The notes: generated by a model not told the origin, from the sequence alone. DNA of 64,000 nucleotides from Rhodobacter sp. TJ_12 (GCF_020023995.1 NZ_NRRD01000005.1:62001-126000), one strand, 5' to 3'. Positions 36,541 through 45,327 are shown, numbered from the stretch's first letter. Made by a program: numbers and translations.

Positions 36541-38160
36541 TCAGCGCAGCACAAGCTCGGCACTGTCTTGCGCGGCGGCCCGCGTCGCGCTGGGCGCGGC
36601 GATCAGCGCGGGATTGCGGGGCGTGAAGCTGGCCATCATCGCGCCACCGGCCATCGGCACGAAGCGGCAGGCAATCACCTCGCCATCGCGTTCACGGATC
36701 ACCTCCCCCTCTACCAGACGCCGCTCGCCCAGCGTGGTGTTGAAGCTGCGCGCCGCAGCCCAAACTTCGGTCGGGGCGCATTGTGCCTGCCACAGCCGCA
36801 CCGCCTCTTGGATCGTGCCTTGCGCCACCACATGGCGGCTGTCGACACCCCAAAGCCGGTCATAGGCGGCGTTTGAAACGGTCATCTCGCCACCGGGCTG
36901 AAACACGGCCACGGCTTCGACAAGATGATCCAGCAAATCCTGACTTTGTTCCAATTCCGTCCGGAACCGGCGCGTCAGCGTGGTTTCAGAGGAAACATCT
37001 TCGAACAAAAAGGCCACGGCACCATCGGGATGGGGCCGCCCCGTGACCCGATAGGTCTGCCCCGAGGGCAATGTCCAGGTTTCACTATGAAACCCTGTCG
37101 CCGCCGCCTGTTCCAGCTCGGTCATTTGTAACCGCCAGCTTCGGTAATCCTTGGGTTCGGGCATCATCCGCGCTTCGCGCAGCCGATCCCAAAAAGCGTA
37201 AAGCGTGGGCCGTTTGGATAGAAAATCCGGGCCAAGCTGCATCAGATCGATCAGCGCGGGATTGAACAATTGCAATTGCCGCTGCCGGTCAAAGACCGCC
37301 AGACCAATGGGCAAATCGGCAAAAGTCTTGGTCAGCGTCTGCACGAAATCACGCAGCGCCTTTTCGGCGCGCACCGTCGCATCGGCGGGCAGCGCAAAAT
37401 GCAGCGTGCCACGCTCCAGAGGGTGGGAATGGCAATCGAACCATGCGTTTTTGTCTAAGCCGTTATCCCCAGCATCCTCCAGCCGCATCCGACGCGGGCC
37501 GGTGGCGCGCGCGACCGGGTCGAGGTCGAACAATCGCGGCAAAGGCCAAACCAACGCCTCGTCACTGTCGCAAAACGCCCCCGAACGCAGCACATAGGCG
37601 CGATTGGCCCAAGTGATCTGCCCGGTTTCATCTTCGCGCCAAACCAGAGCCGGCGCGCGATCCAGCGTCACCCGCAAAAGATCCAGCTCATCTTCCATGG
37701 CACGCTGTGACAGCCCATCGACCAAGATCCCGCGACCCTCGGCCTCGGGATCGATTAAGGTGATGCGCGCCAGACCGTTCACATCCTCGGCCACAAGGCG
37801 CAAAGGAGGCGACTGCCCGCTTTCGGATTTTGACAGCATCTCGATCCGACCGCGCGCCGCCAGTTGTGCGATGTTTGCGTCAAAACCCTTGAAGCGCGGG
37901 GCGAGAAAGGCTTGCAGCCGCGCCCAATCGCTCCCGGCCATCGGCGCGGCATCTAAAAGCGTGCGCGCCGGGGCCGTGGCATCGATAAGATCGTGATCGT
38001 CAAACAAAAACACAGTCTGTTCCAGCACCGGATGCACCGGGGCCGGGGCGGTTTTGCGCGCTTTGCGGGCGGTAAAAGCCGCCACAGCTAACAGCGCCAA
38101 GGCCGCAGAAACGACCGACGTCGCAGCGATCAGCATCGCCTGAAAAAAATCCATCTGCAT
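36541..38160 (-). CDS. membrane-anchored PAS-domain protein without kinase domain
   Basis: Sensor-like protein of 539 aa. It has one N-terminal transmembrane segment (AMLIAATSVVSAALALLAVAAFTA) and then at least two PAS domains: one around residues 170-260 (APALVWREDETGQITWANRAYVL) and one around 290-460 (PIGLAVFDRQRQLQLFNPALI, then the PAC-like YRVTGRPHPDGAVAFLFEDVS), plus a final PAS-like part from LLDHLVEAVAVFQPGGEMTV. No HisKA or HATPase motifs follow, although the coiled region before the last PAS resembles a degenerate dimerisation helix. Start ATG 38160 has GAGAGG upstream. It lies beside regB and may feed a signal to it; that is a guess. Confidence 0.85.
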   Translation of the reverse strand: MQMDFFQAMLIAATSVVSAALALLAVAAFTARKARKTAPAPVHPVLEQTVFLFDDHDLIDATAPARTLLDAAPMAGSDWARLQAFLAPRFKGFDANIAQLAARGRIEMLSKSESGQSPPLRLVAEDVNGLARITLIDPEAEGRGILVDGLSQRAMEDELDLLRVTLDRAPALVWREDETGQITWANRAYVLRSGAFCDSDEALVWPLPRLFDLDPVARATGPRRMRLEDAGDNGLDKNAWFDCHSHPLERGTLHFALPADATVRAEKALRDFVQTLTKTFADLPIGLAVFDRQRQLQLFNPALIDLMQLGPDFLSKRPTLYAFWDRLREARMMPEPKDYRSWRLQMTELEQAAATGFHSETWTLPSGQTYRVTGRPHPDGAVAFLFEDVSSETTLTRRFRTELEQSQDLLDHLVEAVAVFQPGGEMTVSNAAYDRLWGVDSRHVVAQGTIQEAVRLWQAQCAPTEVWAAARSFNTTLGERRLVEGEVIRERDGEVIACRFVPMAGGAMMASFTPRNPALIAAPSATRAAAQDSAELVLR

Positions 38161-38246
38161 GACTGCAGCACCTCTCGCCTGTCCCGCAGTCATAATTGAT
38201 CAAGAAAGGTTAATGAGCCGTTAAATAGCCCCGGTGCGATTCACCA

Positions 38247-39650
38247 TTAGCTTTTGATCTGCATATTTTCGCCCAGCGGCCCAGCCTCGGGGGCCAGCAA
38301 ACGGCCGATATGCCAGCGCAATTCCACCACCGCCCCCGAGCGACGCGGCACCGGCGCGTTCTTTTGATACGGCTCTGTTCCGTTGGTAAAGCGCAGTTTT
38401 GCCCCTGTCCGCTCCAGCAGCGTCTTGGCGATGAACAGACCCAATCCCATGCCTTCATATTCGGGCCGCTCCATCTTGTTGGAGCCGCGGCTGGAGATGA
38501 ACGGATCGCCGATGCGGTTGATCACGCTGGGCGCATAGCCCCGGCCATCGTCGCAGACCCGCACGATGATGCTGCGGTCGGTCCATTCGGCATCGACCCA
38601 GACTGTGGTCTGGGCGAAATCGACGGCATTCTGAATAAGGTTGCGCAGCGCATGCACCAGTTCGGGATAACGGTAAATCGTCGGCTGACGTTCAGAGCCT
38701 GCCACGCCCGGAACACAGTCGAAATAGATCATCTTGCCCCGGTCCATATGCGGCTCTGCGGCCTCACGCAGCACCGCCAGAAGCGGCGCGGTGCGCAGAT
38801 GCACGTCATCCTTGCCCGCGCGCCCCATCGACCGCAAAATATCGCGGCAGCGGTCGGCCTGATCGCGGATCAGCACGGCGTCGTCATAAAGCTCTGGATC
38901 ATCCGAAAGCTCATCGGCCAATTCAGACGACACCAGCTTGATCGTGGCCAGCGGGGTGCCCAGTTCATGCGCGGCAGCGGCCACCACGCCGCCAAGGTCG
39001 GTCAGTTTTTGTTCGCGCGACAGCGCAAGTTGCGTGGCAAAAAGCGCATCCGACATGGAATGGATTTCCTGCGCGATCCGGTGCGCATAGGCCCCAAGGA
39101 ATACAACGCCGATCACGATCGCGACCCATGTTCCGAATTCGATCTGCATCGGAACGGAAATGATCGACCCGTCCTTGGTGGTCAGCGGTTCGGCCACCAG
39201 CGCGACAAGGGTGATCATCAAGATCGTCGCGCCGCCCAAAAGCAGCGTCGGGCGCAGCTTCAGCGCGGTTGCGGCAATCGTCACCGGCACAAGGATCAGC
39301 AGCGCAAACGGGTTGTTGAGCCCGCCAGTCAGCGTCAGCAAAACCGCAAGTTGGGCCGTGTCAAACAGCAAGGTCGTCGTGACCTCGGCCTGCGACAGGC
39401 GCCGCGATTCCGGGTAAAGCTTGATCGCCGCGATATTGGCCACCACCGCCGCGCCAATGGTCACAAGACACAGCGGCAGGTTAAGGTGGATATCAAAGAA
39501 GGTCTGCGCGATCACAAGCGCCGCAAGCTGGCCGAAAATCGCCGCCCAGCGCAGCAAGATCAGCGTGCGCACCCGCACCCATTCCTGATGGCTCAACGTG
39601 GCCGAAATATCGAGTTCCACCCGATCGGGCGCCCGCAGCAGATCGGCCAT
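38247..39650 (-). CDS. regB: redox-sensing histidine kinase RegB/PrrB
   Basis: Global redox sensor kinase (467 aa). Six membrane helices cover about residues 30-190 and include the ubiquinone-binding LTGGLNNPFALLILVPVTI. The H-box AAAAHELGTPLATIKLVSSELA and the redox-active Cys region QADRCRDILRSMGRAGKDD are as in R. capsulatus RegB, and the ATP site includes LVHALRNLIQNAVDFA and YEGMGLGLFIAKTLLERTG. Under low oxygen it phosphorylates RegA, which then controls photosynthesis, CO2 and N2 fixation, and respiration genes in relatives. ATG 39650 starts MADLLRAP. Divergent from senC-regA-hvrA. Confidence 0.97.
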   Translation of the reverse strand: MADLLRAPDRVELDISATLSHQEWVRVRTLILLRWAAIFGQLAALVIAQTFFDIHLNLPLCLVTIGAAVVANIAAIKLYPESRRLSQAEVTTTLLFDTAQLAVLLTLTGGLNNPFALLILVPVTIAATALKLRPTLLLGGATILMITLVALVAEPLTTKDGSIISVPMQIEFGTWVAIVIGVVFLGAYAHRIAQEIHSMSDALFATQLALSREQKLTDLGGVVAAAAHELGTPLATIKLVSSELADELSDDPELYDDAVLIRDQADRCRDILRSMGRAGKDDVHLRTAPLLAVLREAAEPHMDRGKMIYFDCVPGVAGSERQPTIYRYPELVHALRNLIQNAVDFAQTTVWVDAEWTDRSIIVRVCDDGRGYAPSVINRIGDPFISSRGSNKMERPEYEGMGLGLFIAKTLLERTGAKLRFTNGTEPYQKNAPVPRRSGAVVELRWHIGRLLAPEAGPLGENMQIKS

Positions 39651-39739
39651 GACTGAAACCCTCGCCTTCCCCAAAATCCCCAGGCTCTTGATATTCCCGA
39701 TGGGCTGGGCAATCAATGGGCCGCTCGAAAGGAGGCGTT

Positions 39740-40381
39740 ATGCCGATTTCCGCGAAAACCGCTGCGGCCGGTGCCGCGCTTGCCATCGTGGCCGTTTTGG
39801 GCGGCACATGGGCGCTCACCTTGGGAAGCGGGGCCAATGATCCGTTCAAGGACTGCCGGGTTGGCGCACGCGCTGGCGCAGCGCAGATCGGCGGGCCCTT
39901 CACGCTTTTGTCGGAAACCGGCGAAACCGTGACCGACCGCGAGGTGATCACCAAGCCAAGCCTTGTCTATTTTGGCTATAGCTGGTGCCCCGATGTCTGC
40001 CCTATCGATAACACCCGCAATGCGGCCGCCGCCGATATGCTGGATGCGATGGGCTATGATGTGACACCGGTGTTCATTTCGGTCGATACGGCGCGGGACA
40101 CGCCCGAAAGTCTGACCGAATACACTGATTTGATGAGCCCGAAGATGATCGGGCTGACCGGAACCGAAGCGCAGATCGATGCGGCGGTAAAGGCCTATCG
40201 GGCCTATTACAAGGTCGCCGACCCCACCGATCCGCAGACCTTGATCGATCATTCCACACAGACCTATCTGATGGATCCCGAACGCGGCTATCTGGATTTC
40301 TATGATCGCGATACGCCGCCTGAAGAAGTGGCACGCTCTGTTGCTTGCTTCATCGATACGCTGAAAACAAACGACAAATAA
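39740..40381 (+). CDS. senC: SCO1/SenC/PrrC family copper chaperone
   Basis: Membrane-anchored thioredoxin-fold protein (213 aa) that helps insert copper into cytochrome c oxidase and affects redox signalling. An N-terminal helix (AGAALAIVAVLGGTWALTL) anchors it, and the copper site is CPDVC (in SWCPDVCPID) plus a distal His in DHSTQTYLMDP. An AAAGGAGG site precedes ATG 39740. It lies between divergent regB and regA, exactly as in Rhodobacter, 78 bases before regA. Confidence 0.96.
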   Translation: MPISAKTAAAGAALAIVAVLGGTWALTLGSGANDPFKDCRVGARAGAAQIGGPFTLLSETGETVTDREVITKPSLVYFGYSWCPDVCPIDNTRNAAAADMLDAMGYDVTPVFISVDTARDTPESLTEYTDLMSPKMIGLTGTEAQIDAAVKAYRAYYKVADPTDPQTLIDHSTQTYLMDPERGYLDFYDRDTPPEEVARSVACFIDTLKTNDK

Positions 40382-40402
40382 TGCGCATCTGAGCAAGAAA
40401 AA

Positions 40403-40431
40403 TTGACCAACGCGACAGATCGTCTTAGAAC
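40403..40431 (+). promoter_or_regulatory. candidate promoter upstream of regA
   Basis: TTGACC (40403-40408), a 17-base spacer and TAGAAC (40426-40431), 28 bases before the regA start. This could give regA its own transcript besides read-through from senC. Sequence match only. Confidence 0.45.
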
Positions 40432-40459
40432 CTCACAAAAGGGTGTATAGGGAAAGACC

Positions 40460-41014
40460 ATGGCCGAAGAAGAATTCACCGAACTGGGCAGCGATCGCAC
40501 GCTTCTCTTGGTCGACGACGACAATGCCTTCCTCACCCGGCTTTCCCGCGCGATGGAGAAGCGCGGCTTTCAGACCGAAATCGCCGAAACCGTGGCCGCT
40601 GGCAAAGCCATTGTGCAAAACCGGGCCCCGGCTTTTGCGGTGATCGACCTGCGTCTGGAAGACGGCAACGGGCTGGAAGTCGTGGAAGCTTTGCGCGAAC
40701 GCCGCCCCGAAGCACGGATTGTGGTGTTGACCGGATATGGCGCCATTGCCACCGCCGTTGCCGCCGTGAAGATGGGCGCGACCGATTATTTGTCGAAACC
40801 GGCGGATGCGAACGATATTTCGAACGCGCTTTTGGCAAAGGGCGAAATGCTGCCACCGCCGCCGGAAAACCCGATGAGTGCCGACCGTGTGCGGTGGGAA
40901 CATATCCAGCGGGTTTACGAATTGTGCGACCGCAACGTTTCGGAAACAGCACGCCGTTTGAATATGCACCGCCGGACCTTGCAGCGGATTTTGGCCAAAC
41001 GCAGCCCGCGATAG
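40460..41014 (+). CDS. regA: redox response regulator RegA/PrrA
   Basis: DNA-binding response regulator of 184 aa paired with RegB. The receiver domain covers about residues 10-125 with acidic pocket VDDDNAFLTRLSRAM, phospho-acceptor Asp in VIDLRLEDGNGLEV, and Lys in LSKPADAND. A proline linker (LPPPPENP) leads to the C-terminal FIS-type helix-turn-helix, ETARRLNMHRRTLQRILAKR. The protein is very strongly conserved in this order, so the call is firm. Followed after 66 bases by hvrA. Confidence 0.98.
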   Translation: MAEEEFTELGSDRTLLLVDDDNAFLTRLSRAMEKRGFQTEIAETVAAGKAIVQNRAPAFAVIDLRLEDGNGLEVVEALRERRPEARIVVLTGYGAIATAVAAVKMGATDYLSKPADANDISNALLAKGEMLPPPPENPMSADRVRWEHIQRVYELCDRNVSETARRLNMHRRTLQRILAKRSPR

Positions 41015-41026
41015 CTTTCGCATAGC

Positions 41027-41055
41027 TTGCATTATTCAATATAGTATTAGATATC
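41027..41055 (+). promoter_or_regulatory. candidate hvrA promoter
   Basis: An AT-rich stretch between regA and hvrA contains TTGCAT, a 17-base spacer and GATATC. The -10 match is poor; the local AT-richness is the main reason to note it. Confidence 0.3.
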
Positions 41056-41080
41056 CGCTGAAACCCCGAAGGAGGCTTCA

Positions 41081-41392
41081 ATGGATATCGACCATCTTTC
41101 CCTGAGCGAACTGAAAGCGCTGCGCTCCAAAGTCGAAAAAGCAATCGACAGTTATGAAGAGCGCAAAAAGAAAGAAGCGCTTGCTGAACTGGAAGATGCG
41201 GCGCGCAAAATGGGCTATTCGCTGTCTGAACTGACCGCTTTGGGCGTTAAGAAAGCCCGCAAAACGGTGGCACCGAAATATGCGAACCCGGAAAACGCCT
41301 CTGAAACGTGGACTGGGCGTGGGCGCAAGCCGAAATGGGTTGAAGCCGCGTTGAATGCGGGCAAATCTCTTGAGGATCTGTTGATCAAGTAA
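41081..41392 (+). CDS. hvrA: H-NS-like trans-acting regulator HvrA
   Basis: Small nucleoid-associated protein (103 aa) of the H-NS family. The N-terminal coiled-coil (LSLSELKALRSKVEKAIDSY) mediates oligomerisation, and the C-terminal DNA-binding motif is TWTGRGRKPKWVEAAL. In R. capsulatus HvrA, encoded next to regA, controls light-harvesting and reaction-centre genes in dim light and affects nitrogen fixation genes. A GGAGG site precedes ATG 41081. Photosynthesis genes themselves are not in this window, so its targets here are unknown. Confidence 0.93.
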   Translation: MDIDHLSLSELKALRSKVEKAIDSYEERKKKEALAELEDAARKMGYSLSELTALGVKKARKTVAPKYANPENASETWTGRGRKPKWVEAALNAGKSLEDLLIK

Positions 41393-41408
41393 ACCCGCGC
41401 TTTGCGGA

Positions 41409-42287
41409 TCAGGCTTCGGCCTTGAGCCAATCAATAAATGTTCTGGCCGCCGCGTTCACCGGACCCGGCGGCCGAACAATGTAATACCCCAAGCTTTCAT
41501 CGCTTAATTCGTGAATTTTCACGAGCCACCCCAGATCCAGATCCTCCAAAATCAACGCTTCGGTTTCCAGATGCAGGCCGATCCCCTCGCGCGCGGCGGA
41601 AAGCGCCAATTCCTCATTCGGGAAATCAACGAATTTCAAAGCGGCCGGTTGCAGCCCGATACTTTCAAGCAATTGCATTTGTTCGGGCCAATCGCCTTCG
41701 CGGATCCAAGGCAGCATCGCCATTTCGCGCAAGGAAAGCTTTGTGCGCCCCCCCAAAAGCTCGGGTGCGGCCACCACGACCTGCGGCGCGGCGGTCAGAA
41801 AGTCGGCCTCCACGCCCCGCCATGTTCCGGTGCCAAAGCGCAAGCCGATATGGGCGCCCGCCTCGCGCAGGTCGACCACGCGCGCCTCTGGCAACAATGA
41901 CAGCGCAATATCGGGGTGCTTTTTCCAAAACCGCGCCAAGCGCGGCATCAACCATTCCGAGGCAAAGGCCGGCGGCACCGTAACGGCGAGCGGCTTTTCC
42001 GCCCCATTGGCGCGCAGGTTTTCAACAGCCAACTGAAAGGCGGTGAACCCCTCGCCCAGGGCTTCGGCAAAGCGCGCACCTTCGGGGGTAAGCGCAAGAT
42101 GCTTGCCATCGCGAAACAAAAGCGCCGTGCCCAGATCGGATTCCAGCGCGCGCACCTGTTGCGCAATCGCAGCGTGGGTAACGTTCAGTTTGCGCGCAGC
42201 AGCGCTAAAGCCCCCCTCGCGCGCCGTTGCTGTAAAGGCGCGCAGGGCTGTCAGCGGCGGCAGCCGTTTCCAATCGATCTCGCTCAT
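41409..42287 (-). CDS. LysR-family transcriptional regulator (GcvA-like)
   Basis: Regulator of 292 aa. The N-terminal helix-turn-helix is ALRAFTATAREGGFSAAARKLN followed by VTHAAIAQQVRALESDLG; the effector domain contains FASEWLMPRLARFWKKHPDI and GIGLHLETEALI, as in GcvA relatives. A perfect dyad (TGTTAG-N5-CTAACA) lies two bases before its start, and a 30-codon gene with a strong ribosome-binding site runs the other way. It may therefore regulate itself and that small gene. Effector unknown. Confidence 0.9.
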   Translation of the reverse strand: MSEIDWKRLPPLTALRAFTATAREGGFSAAARKLNVTHAAIAQQVRALESDLGTALLFRDGKHLALTPEGARFAEALGEGFTAFQLAVENLRANGAEKPLAVTVPPAFASEWLMPRLARFWKKHPDIALSLLPEARVVDLREAGAHIGLRFGTGTWRGVEADFLTAAPQVVVAAPELLGGRTKLSLREMAMLPWIREGDWPEQMQLLESIGLQPAALKFVDFPNEELALSAAREGIGLHLETEALILEDLDLGWLVKIHELSDESLGYYIVRPPGPVNAAARTFIDWLKAEA

Positions 42288-42288
42288 A

Positions 42289-42305
42289 TGTTAGCTCACC
42301 TAACA
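42289..42305. promoter_or_regulatory. LysR-type binding dyad TGTTAG-N5-CTAACA
   Basis: Perfect 6-bp arms around CTCAC, containing the T-N11-A LysR box (TTAGCTCACCTAA). It lies between the divergent lysR gene and a small ORF, two bases from the lysR start codon, a good position for autorepression and activation of the divergent gene. Confidence 0.7.
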
Positions 42306-42382
42306 AGATGCGCAAAATTCCTGACTCGCTTTGCCCCGCGCGTCAAGGCAAAGCAAAGGCCGGAAGAACAAGGAGATCCGAC

Positions 42383-42475
42383 ATGTTCCGGATGCTTGGC
42401 GAAGTGATGCAACTGGCCATCGGCGGTTATGCGCCGCGTGCGCGCAAGGCGGGCGAATATAAATTCAACCGCTAA
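42383..42475 (+). CDS. small protein of 30 aa divergent from lysR
   Basis: Short gene MFRMLGEVMQLAIGGYAPRA followed by RKAGEYKFNR, with a near-ideal AAGGAG ribosome-binding site eight bases before ATG 42383. It lies divergent from the LysR gene behind the perfect dyad, so it is probably the regulator's target. The sequence has an amphipathic helix-like N-terminus and a basic tail. The last 11 bases overlap the convergent HD-hydrolase gene. Function unknown; coding status rests on the ribosome-binding site and context. Confidence 0.55.
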   Translation: MFRMLGEVMQLAIGGYAPRARKAGEYKFNR

Positions 42476-43055
42476 GCGTGGCCAAAAGCAGTTGGTAGCG
42501 CGCGGTAAACTCTGTGCGCACCTCGGCGGGCGGGCGCAGGCGAATGGCCATGCCCCGCACCAGCACCGGATCAACCTTGCCAAAGATCCGATCCGCTTCC
42601 GTTTTTGAAAAACCGGCGATCTGCTCGGCCTCAAGCCGGGCCGAAACCGTATCGGCAGCCTTGATCGCTTTCTTGATCGGGGCGGGCAGCGCGGCAGGCA
42701 GACCAAAGCGCAGATGCACCGCCGCCGTCAGCCGGGCATCCAACTCGCCATAGCCGTCACCAATCGCCGCCTTCACCGGGCTGATCATATCGCCCAACAC
42801 ATATTCGGGCGCGTCATGCAGAAGCGCCGCCAGCCGCCAACGCGCGCCTATGCCCGGATTCATGCGCGCGAACAACTCTTCGACCAAGATCGAATGCTCG
42901 GCCACGGAATAGGCATAATCGCCCACAGTTTGCCCATTCCAGCGCGCCACGAAAGCCAGCCCATGGGCGATATCCTCGATTTCGATATCCATTGGCGTCG
43001 GGTCCAGCAGATCCAACCTGCGCCCCGAAAGCATCCGTTGCCACGCCCGTTTCAT
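42465..43055 (-). CDS. HD-domain phosphohydrolase (YfbR 5'-nucleotidase-like)
   Basis: Metal-dependent hydrolase of 196 aa. The HD signature is split as YSVAEHSILVEELF and LAALLHDAPEYVLGDMISPVK, followed by KAIKAADTVSARLEAEQI with the distal Asp. This is the YfbR-like layout; YfbR dephosphorylates deoxynucleoside 5'-monophosphates. ATG 43055 (MKRAWQRML) is preferred to a longer open frame. Substrate is inferred from family only. Confidence 0.87.
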   Translation of the reverse strand: MKRAWQRMLSGRRLDLLDPTPMDIEIEDIAHGLAFVARWNGQTVGDYAYSVAEHSILVEELFARMNPGIGARWRLAALLHDAPEYVLGDMISPVKAAIGDGYGELDARLTAAVHLRFGLPAALPAPIKKAIKAADTVSARLEAEQIAGFSKTEADRIFGKVDPVLVRGMAIRLRPPAEVRTEFTARYQLLLATLSG

Positions 43056-43175
43056 GCCACCCTCCAAAACCTGCCCTCTGCTAGCCAAAGCGCGCCGGGC
43101 TGTAAACGGCACAGGGAACCACAAAGCTGCATCTGACGTTTCTCTTTCGACCATGCCATCGAAAGGGGGCCTTCC

Positions 43176-43679
43176 ATGTCGATCCACAGCACAAAGATCA
43201 TCGCCGCCGCGAGCCTTGTCTCGGTGACCGTGCTGGCCCCGGTGACGGTCGCCTTTTCCAGCATCGATCCCGATGAAATCAGCCGGTCCAACGCGCAGGC
43301 ACGGATGACGGCACTGCCCGAGGGGATGGGCCGCCCGATGGACGATCTGGGCCCCGATATCGCTTATGGCGATCTAAGCGTCTTTGACGCGATCGAGGAA
43401 ACCGGCGCCGCGCAATCGCCCGATGTGCCCTATTGCGACCGGCAACCAGCGGTCGCGGCCACGCTGTCCCATGATTTTGGCGAACATCCGCGGGTCAAAT
43501 CCCCGCTGCCCGGGGAGCGCGCGGTGACGCTTTGGGCCTCTGATCTGATGGGAACCTGGACGGCAGTCTATACCCGCGCCGATGGTGTGGCCTGCGTCGT
43601 TTCCTCTGGCATTGACTGGAAAAGCAGCACGAACCCCGTCGCACTTCTGGAATCCGAAGGGTTTTTGCAGGCCGGATAA
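43176..43679 (+). CDS. hypothetical exported protein
   Basis: Protein of 167 aa that I do not recognise. A hydrophobic N-terminus (IIAAASLVSVTVLAPVTVAFS) is a probable signal peptide. Only two Cys remain after it (YCDRQ and VACVVSS), about 77 residues apart, and could form a disulfide. No lipobox and no further membrane segment. It ends two bases before the ahcY leader element and may share its promoter region. Confidence 0.7.
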   Translation: MSIHSTKIIAAASLVSVTVLAPVTVAFSSIDPDEISRSNAQARMTALPEGMGRPMDDLGPDIAYGDLSVFDAIEETGAAQSPDVPYCDRQPAVAATLSHDFGEHPRVKSPLPGERAVTLWASDLMGTWTAVYTRADGVACVVSSGIDWKSSTNPVALLESEGFLQAG

Positions 43680-43680
43680 A

Positions 43681-43732
43681 GGCGCGACGACAGCTACATT
43701 GCTGTAAGGGTGATTGAATGGTAGACAGCGCC
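43681..43732 (+). promoter_or_regulatory. ahcY leader: possible promoter and alternative RNA pairing
   Basis: The 78 bases before ahcY hold an outer pairing GGCGC (43681-43685) with GCGCC (43728-43732). Inside, GCTGT (43701-43705) can pair with ACAGC at 43690-43694 or with ACAGC at 43725-43729, not both. The same stretch also reads as a promoter, TTGCTG (43699) - 17 bases - TAGACA (43722), in which case the RNA pairing would not be transcribed whole. It does not match the SAH riboswitch consensus I know. Confidence 0.4.
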
Positions 43733-43757
43733 AACCGAAATTTAAAAGGAAGGCGTA

Positions 43758-45149
43758 ATGGTCGATTACATCGTCAAGGATATCAAGCTGGCCGACTACG
43801 GTCGCAAGGAACTCGATATTGCCGAAACCGAAATGCCGGGCCTGATGGCTTGCCGCGAAGAATTCGGCGACAGCAAGCCGCTCAAAGGTGCCCGCATCGC
43901 CGGCTCGCTGCACATGACGATTCAAACCGCCGTGCTGATTGAAACCCTCAAGGCGCTGGGCGCGGATGTGCGCTGGGCCTCGTGCAACATCTTCTCGACC
44001 CAAGACCACGCCGCCGCTGCGATTGCTGCGGGCGGCACGCCGGTCTTTGCGGTGAAAGGCGAAAGCCTTGAGGAATACTGGTCCTACACCGACAAGATCT
44101 TCCAGTTCGAGGAAGGCACCTGCAACATGATCCTCGACGATGGCGGGGATGCGACGCTTTACATCTTGCTTGGCGCGCGCGTCGAAGCGGGGGAAACCGA
44201 TCTGATCGCCACGCCCACCTCAGAAGAGGAAGTGTGCCTGTTCAACCAGATCAAAAAGCGCATGGTGGAAACCCCCGGCTGGTTCACCAAGCAGCGCGAA
44301 GCGATCAAGGGCGTTTCGGAAGAAACCACCACCGGCGTGCACCGTCTTTATGACCTGCACAAAAAAGGCCTGCTGCCCTTCCCGGCGATCAACGTAAACG
44401 ACAGCGTTACCAAGTCGAAGTTCGACAACAAATATGGCTGTAAGGAATCGCTGGTCGATGGCATCCGCCGCGCCACCGATGTGATGATGGCGGGCAAAGT
44501 GGCCGTCGTCTGCGGCTATGGCGATGTGGGCAAAGGCTCGGCGGCCTCGCTTGCGGGTGCTGGCGCGCGCGTCAAAGTCACCGAAGTGGATCCGATCTGC
44601 GCGCTGCAAGCGGCGATGGATGGGTTCGAAGTCGTGACGTTGGAAGATGTGGTGTCGGATGCCGATATCTTCATCACCACCACCGGCAACAAGGACGTGA
44701 TCCGCATCGAGCATATGCGCGAGATGAAGGATATGGCGATCGTCGGCAACATTGGCCACTTCGACAACGAAATCCAAGTCGCTGCGCTGAAAAACCACAA
44801 ATGGACCAACATCAAGGATCAGGTGGATATGATCGAAATGCCCTCGGGCAGCCGGATCATCCTTCTGTCCGAAGGGCGTCTGTTGAACCTTGGCAACGCC
44901 ACGGGCCACCCGAGCTTTGTGATGTCGGCCTCGTTCACCAACCAGGTGCTGGCGCAAATCGAGCTGTGGACCAAGGGCGAGGAATACCAACCCGGCGTCT
45001 ATATCCTGCCCAAAGCGCTGGATGAAAAAGTGGCCCGCCTGCATCTGAAAAAGATCGGCGTGAAACTGTCCGAGCTGCGCCCCGATCAAGCCGAGTACAT
45101 CGGCGTTAAGGTCGAAGGCCCGTATAAGCCGGAACATTACCGCTATTGA
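43758..45149 (+). CDS. ahcY: adenosylhomocysteinase
   Basis: Cytoplasmic NAD-dependent enzyme (463 aa) that hydrolyses S-adenosylhomocysteine to adenosine and homocysteine, removing the inhibitor of methyltransferases. Substrate-site residues are in [14 protein letters not shown], and the NAD-binding Rossmann loop is [13 protein letters not shown]. The C-terminal conserved [21 protein letters not shown] completes the fold. The usual 40-residue bacterial insert is present (about 155-195). AAAAGGAAGG precedes the start and a strong terminator follows. Confidence 0.99.
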   Translation: MVDYIVKDIKLADYGRKELDIAETEMPGLMACREEFGDSKPLKGARIAGSLHMTIQTAVLIETLKALGADVRWASCNIFSTQDHAAAAIAAGGTPVFAVKGESLEEYWSYTDKIFQFEEGTCNMILDDGGDATLYILLGARVEAGETDLIATPTSEEEVCLFNQIKKRMVETPGWFTKQREAIKGVSEETTTGVHRLYDLHKKGLLPFPAINVNDSVTKSKFDNKYGCKESLVDGIRRATDVMMAGKVAVVCGYGDVGKGSAASLAGAGARVKVTEVDPICALQAAMDGFEVVTLEDVVSDADIFITTTGNKDVIRIEHMREMKDMAIVGNIGHFDNEIQVAALKNHKWTNIKDQVDMIEMPSGSRIILLSEGRLLNLGNATGHPSFVMSASFTNQVLAQIELWTKGEEYQPGVYILPKALDEKVARLHLKKIGVKLSELRPDQAEYIGVKVEGPYKPEHYRY

Positions 45150-45170
45150 TCCCAACCGGATCACAGATCG

Positions 45171-45198
45171 AAACGGGGCCCCAAAGGGCCCCGTTTTT
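45171..45198 (+). terminator. intrinsic terminator of ahcY
   Basis: Perfect 10-bp stem AACGGGGCCC / GGGCCCCGTT with a CAAA loop and a T-run, 22 bases after the ahcY stop. Confidence 0.95.
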
Positions 45199-45327
45199 CA
45201 TTCTGGCGCCCTAATTTGCGCCTTTCCCTTCTGACCCTGCCAAGAATTTTCTTTGTTCACGCCCCTGCGCGGCTTAGGCTTTGCCGACCATCATCAGGGG
45301 CTCGCAACAGCGGGAAGGGAGAGAGAC

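Noticed and set aside
43681-43757. SAH riboswitch before ahcY
   Set aside because: The conserved sequences of the SAH element are absent; only generic pairings are seen.
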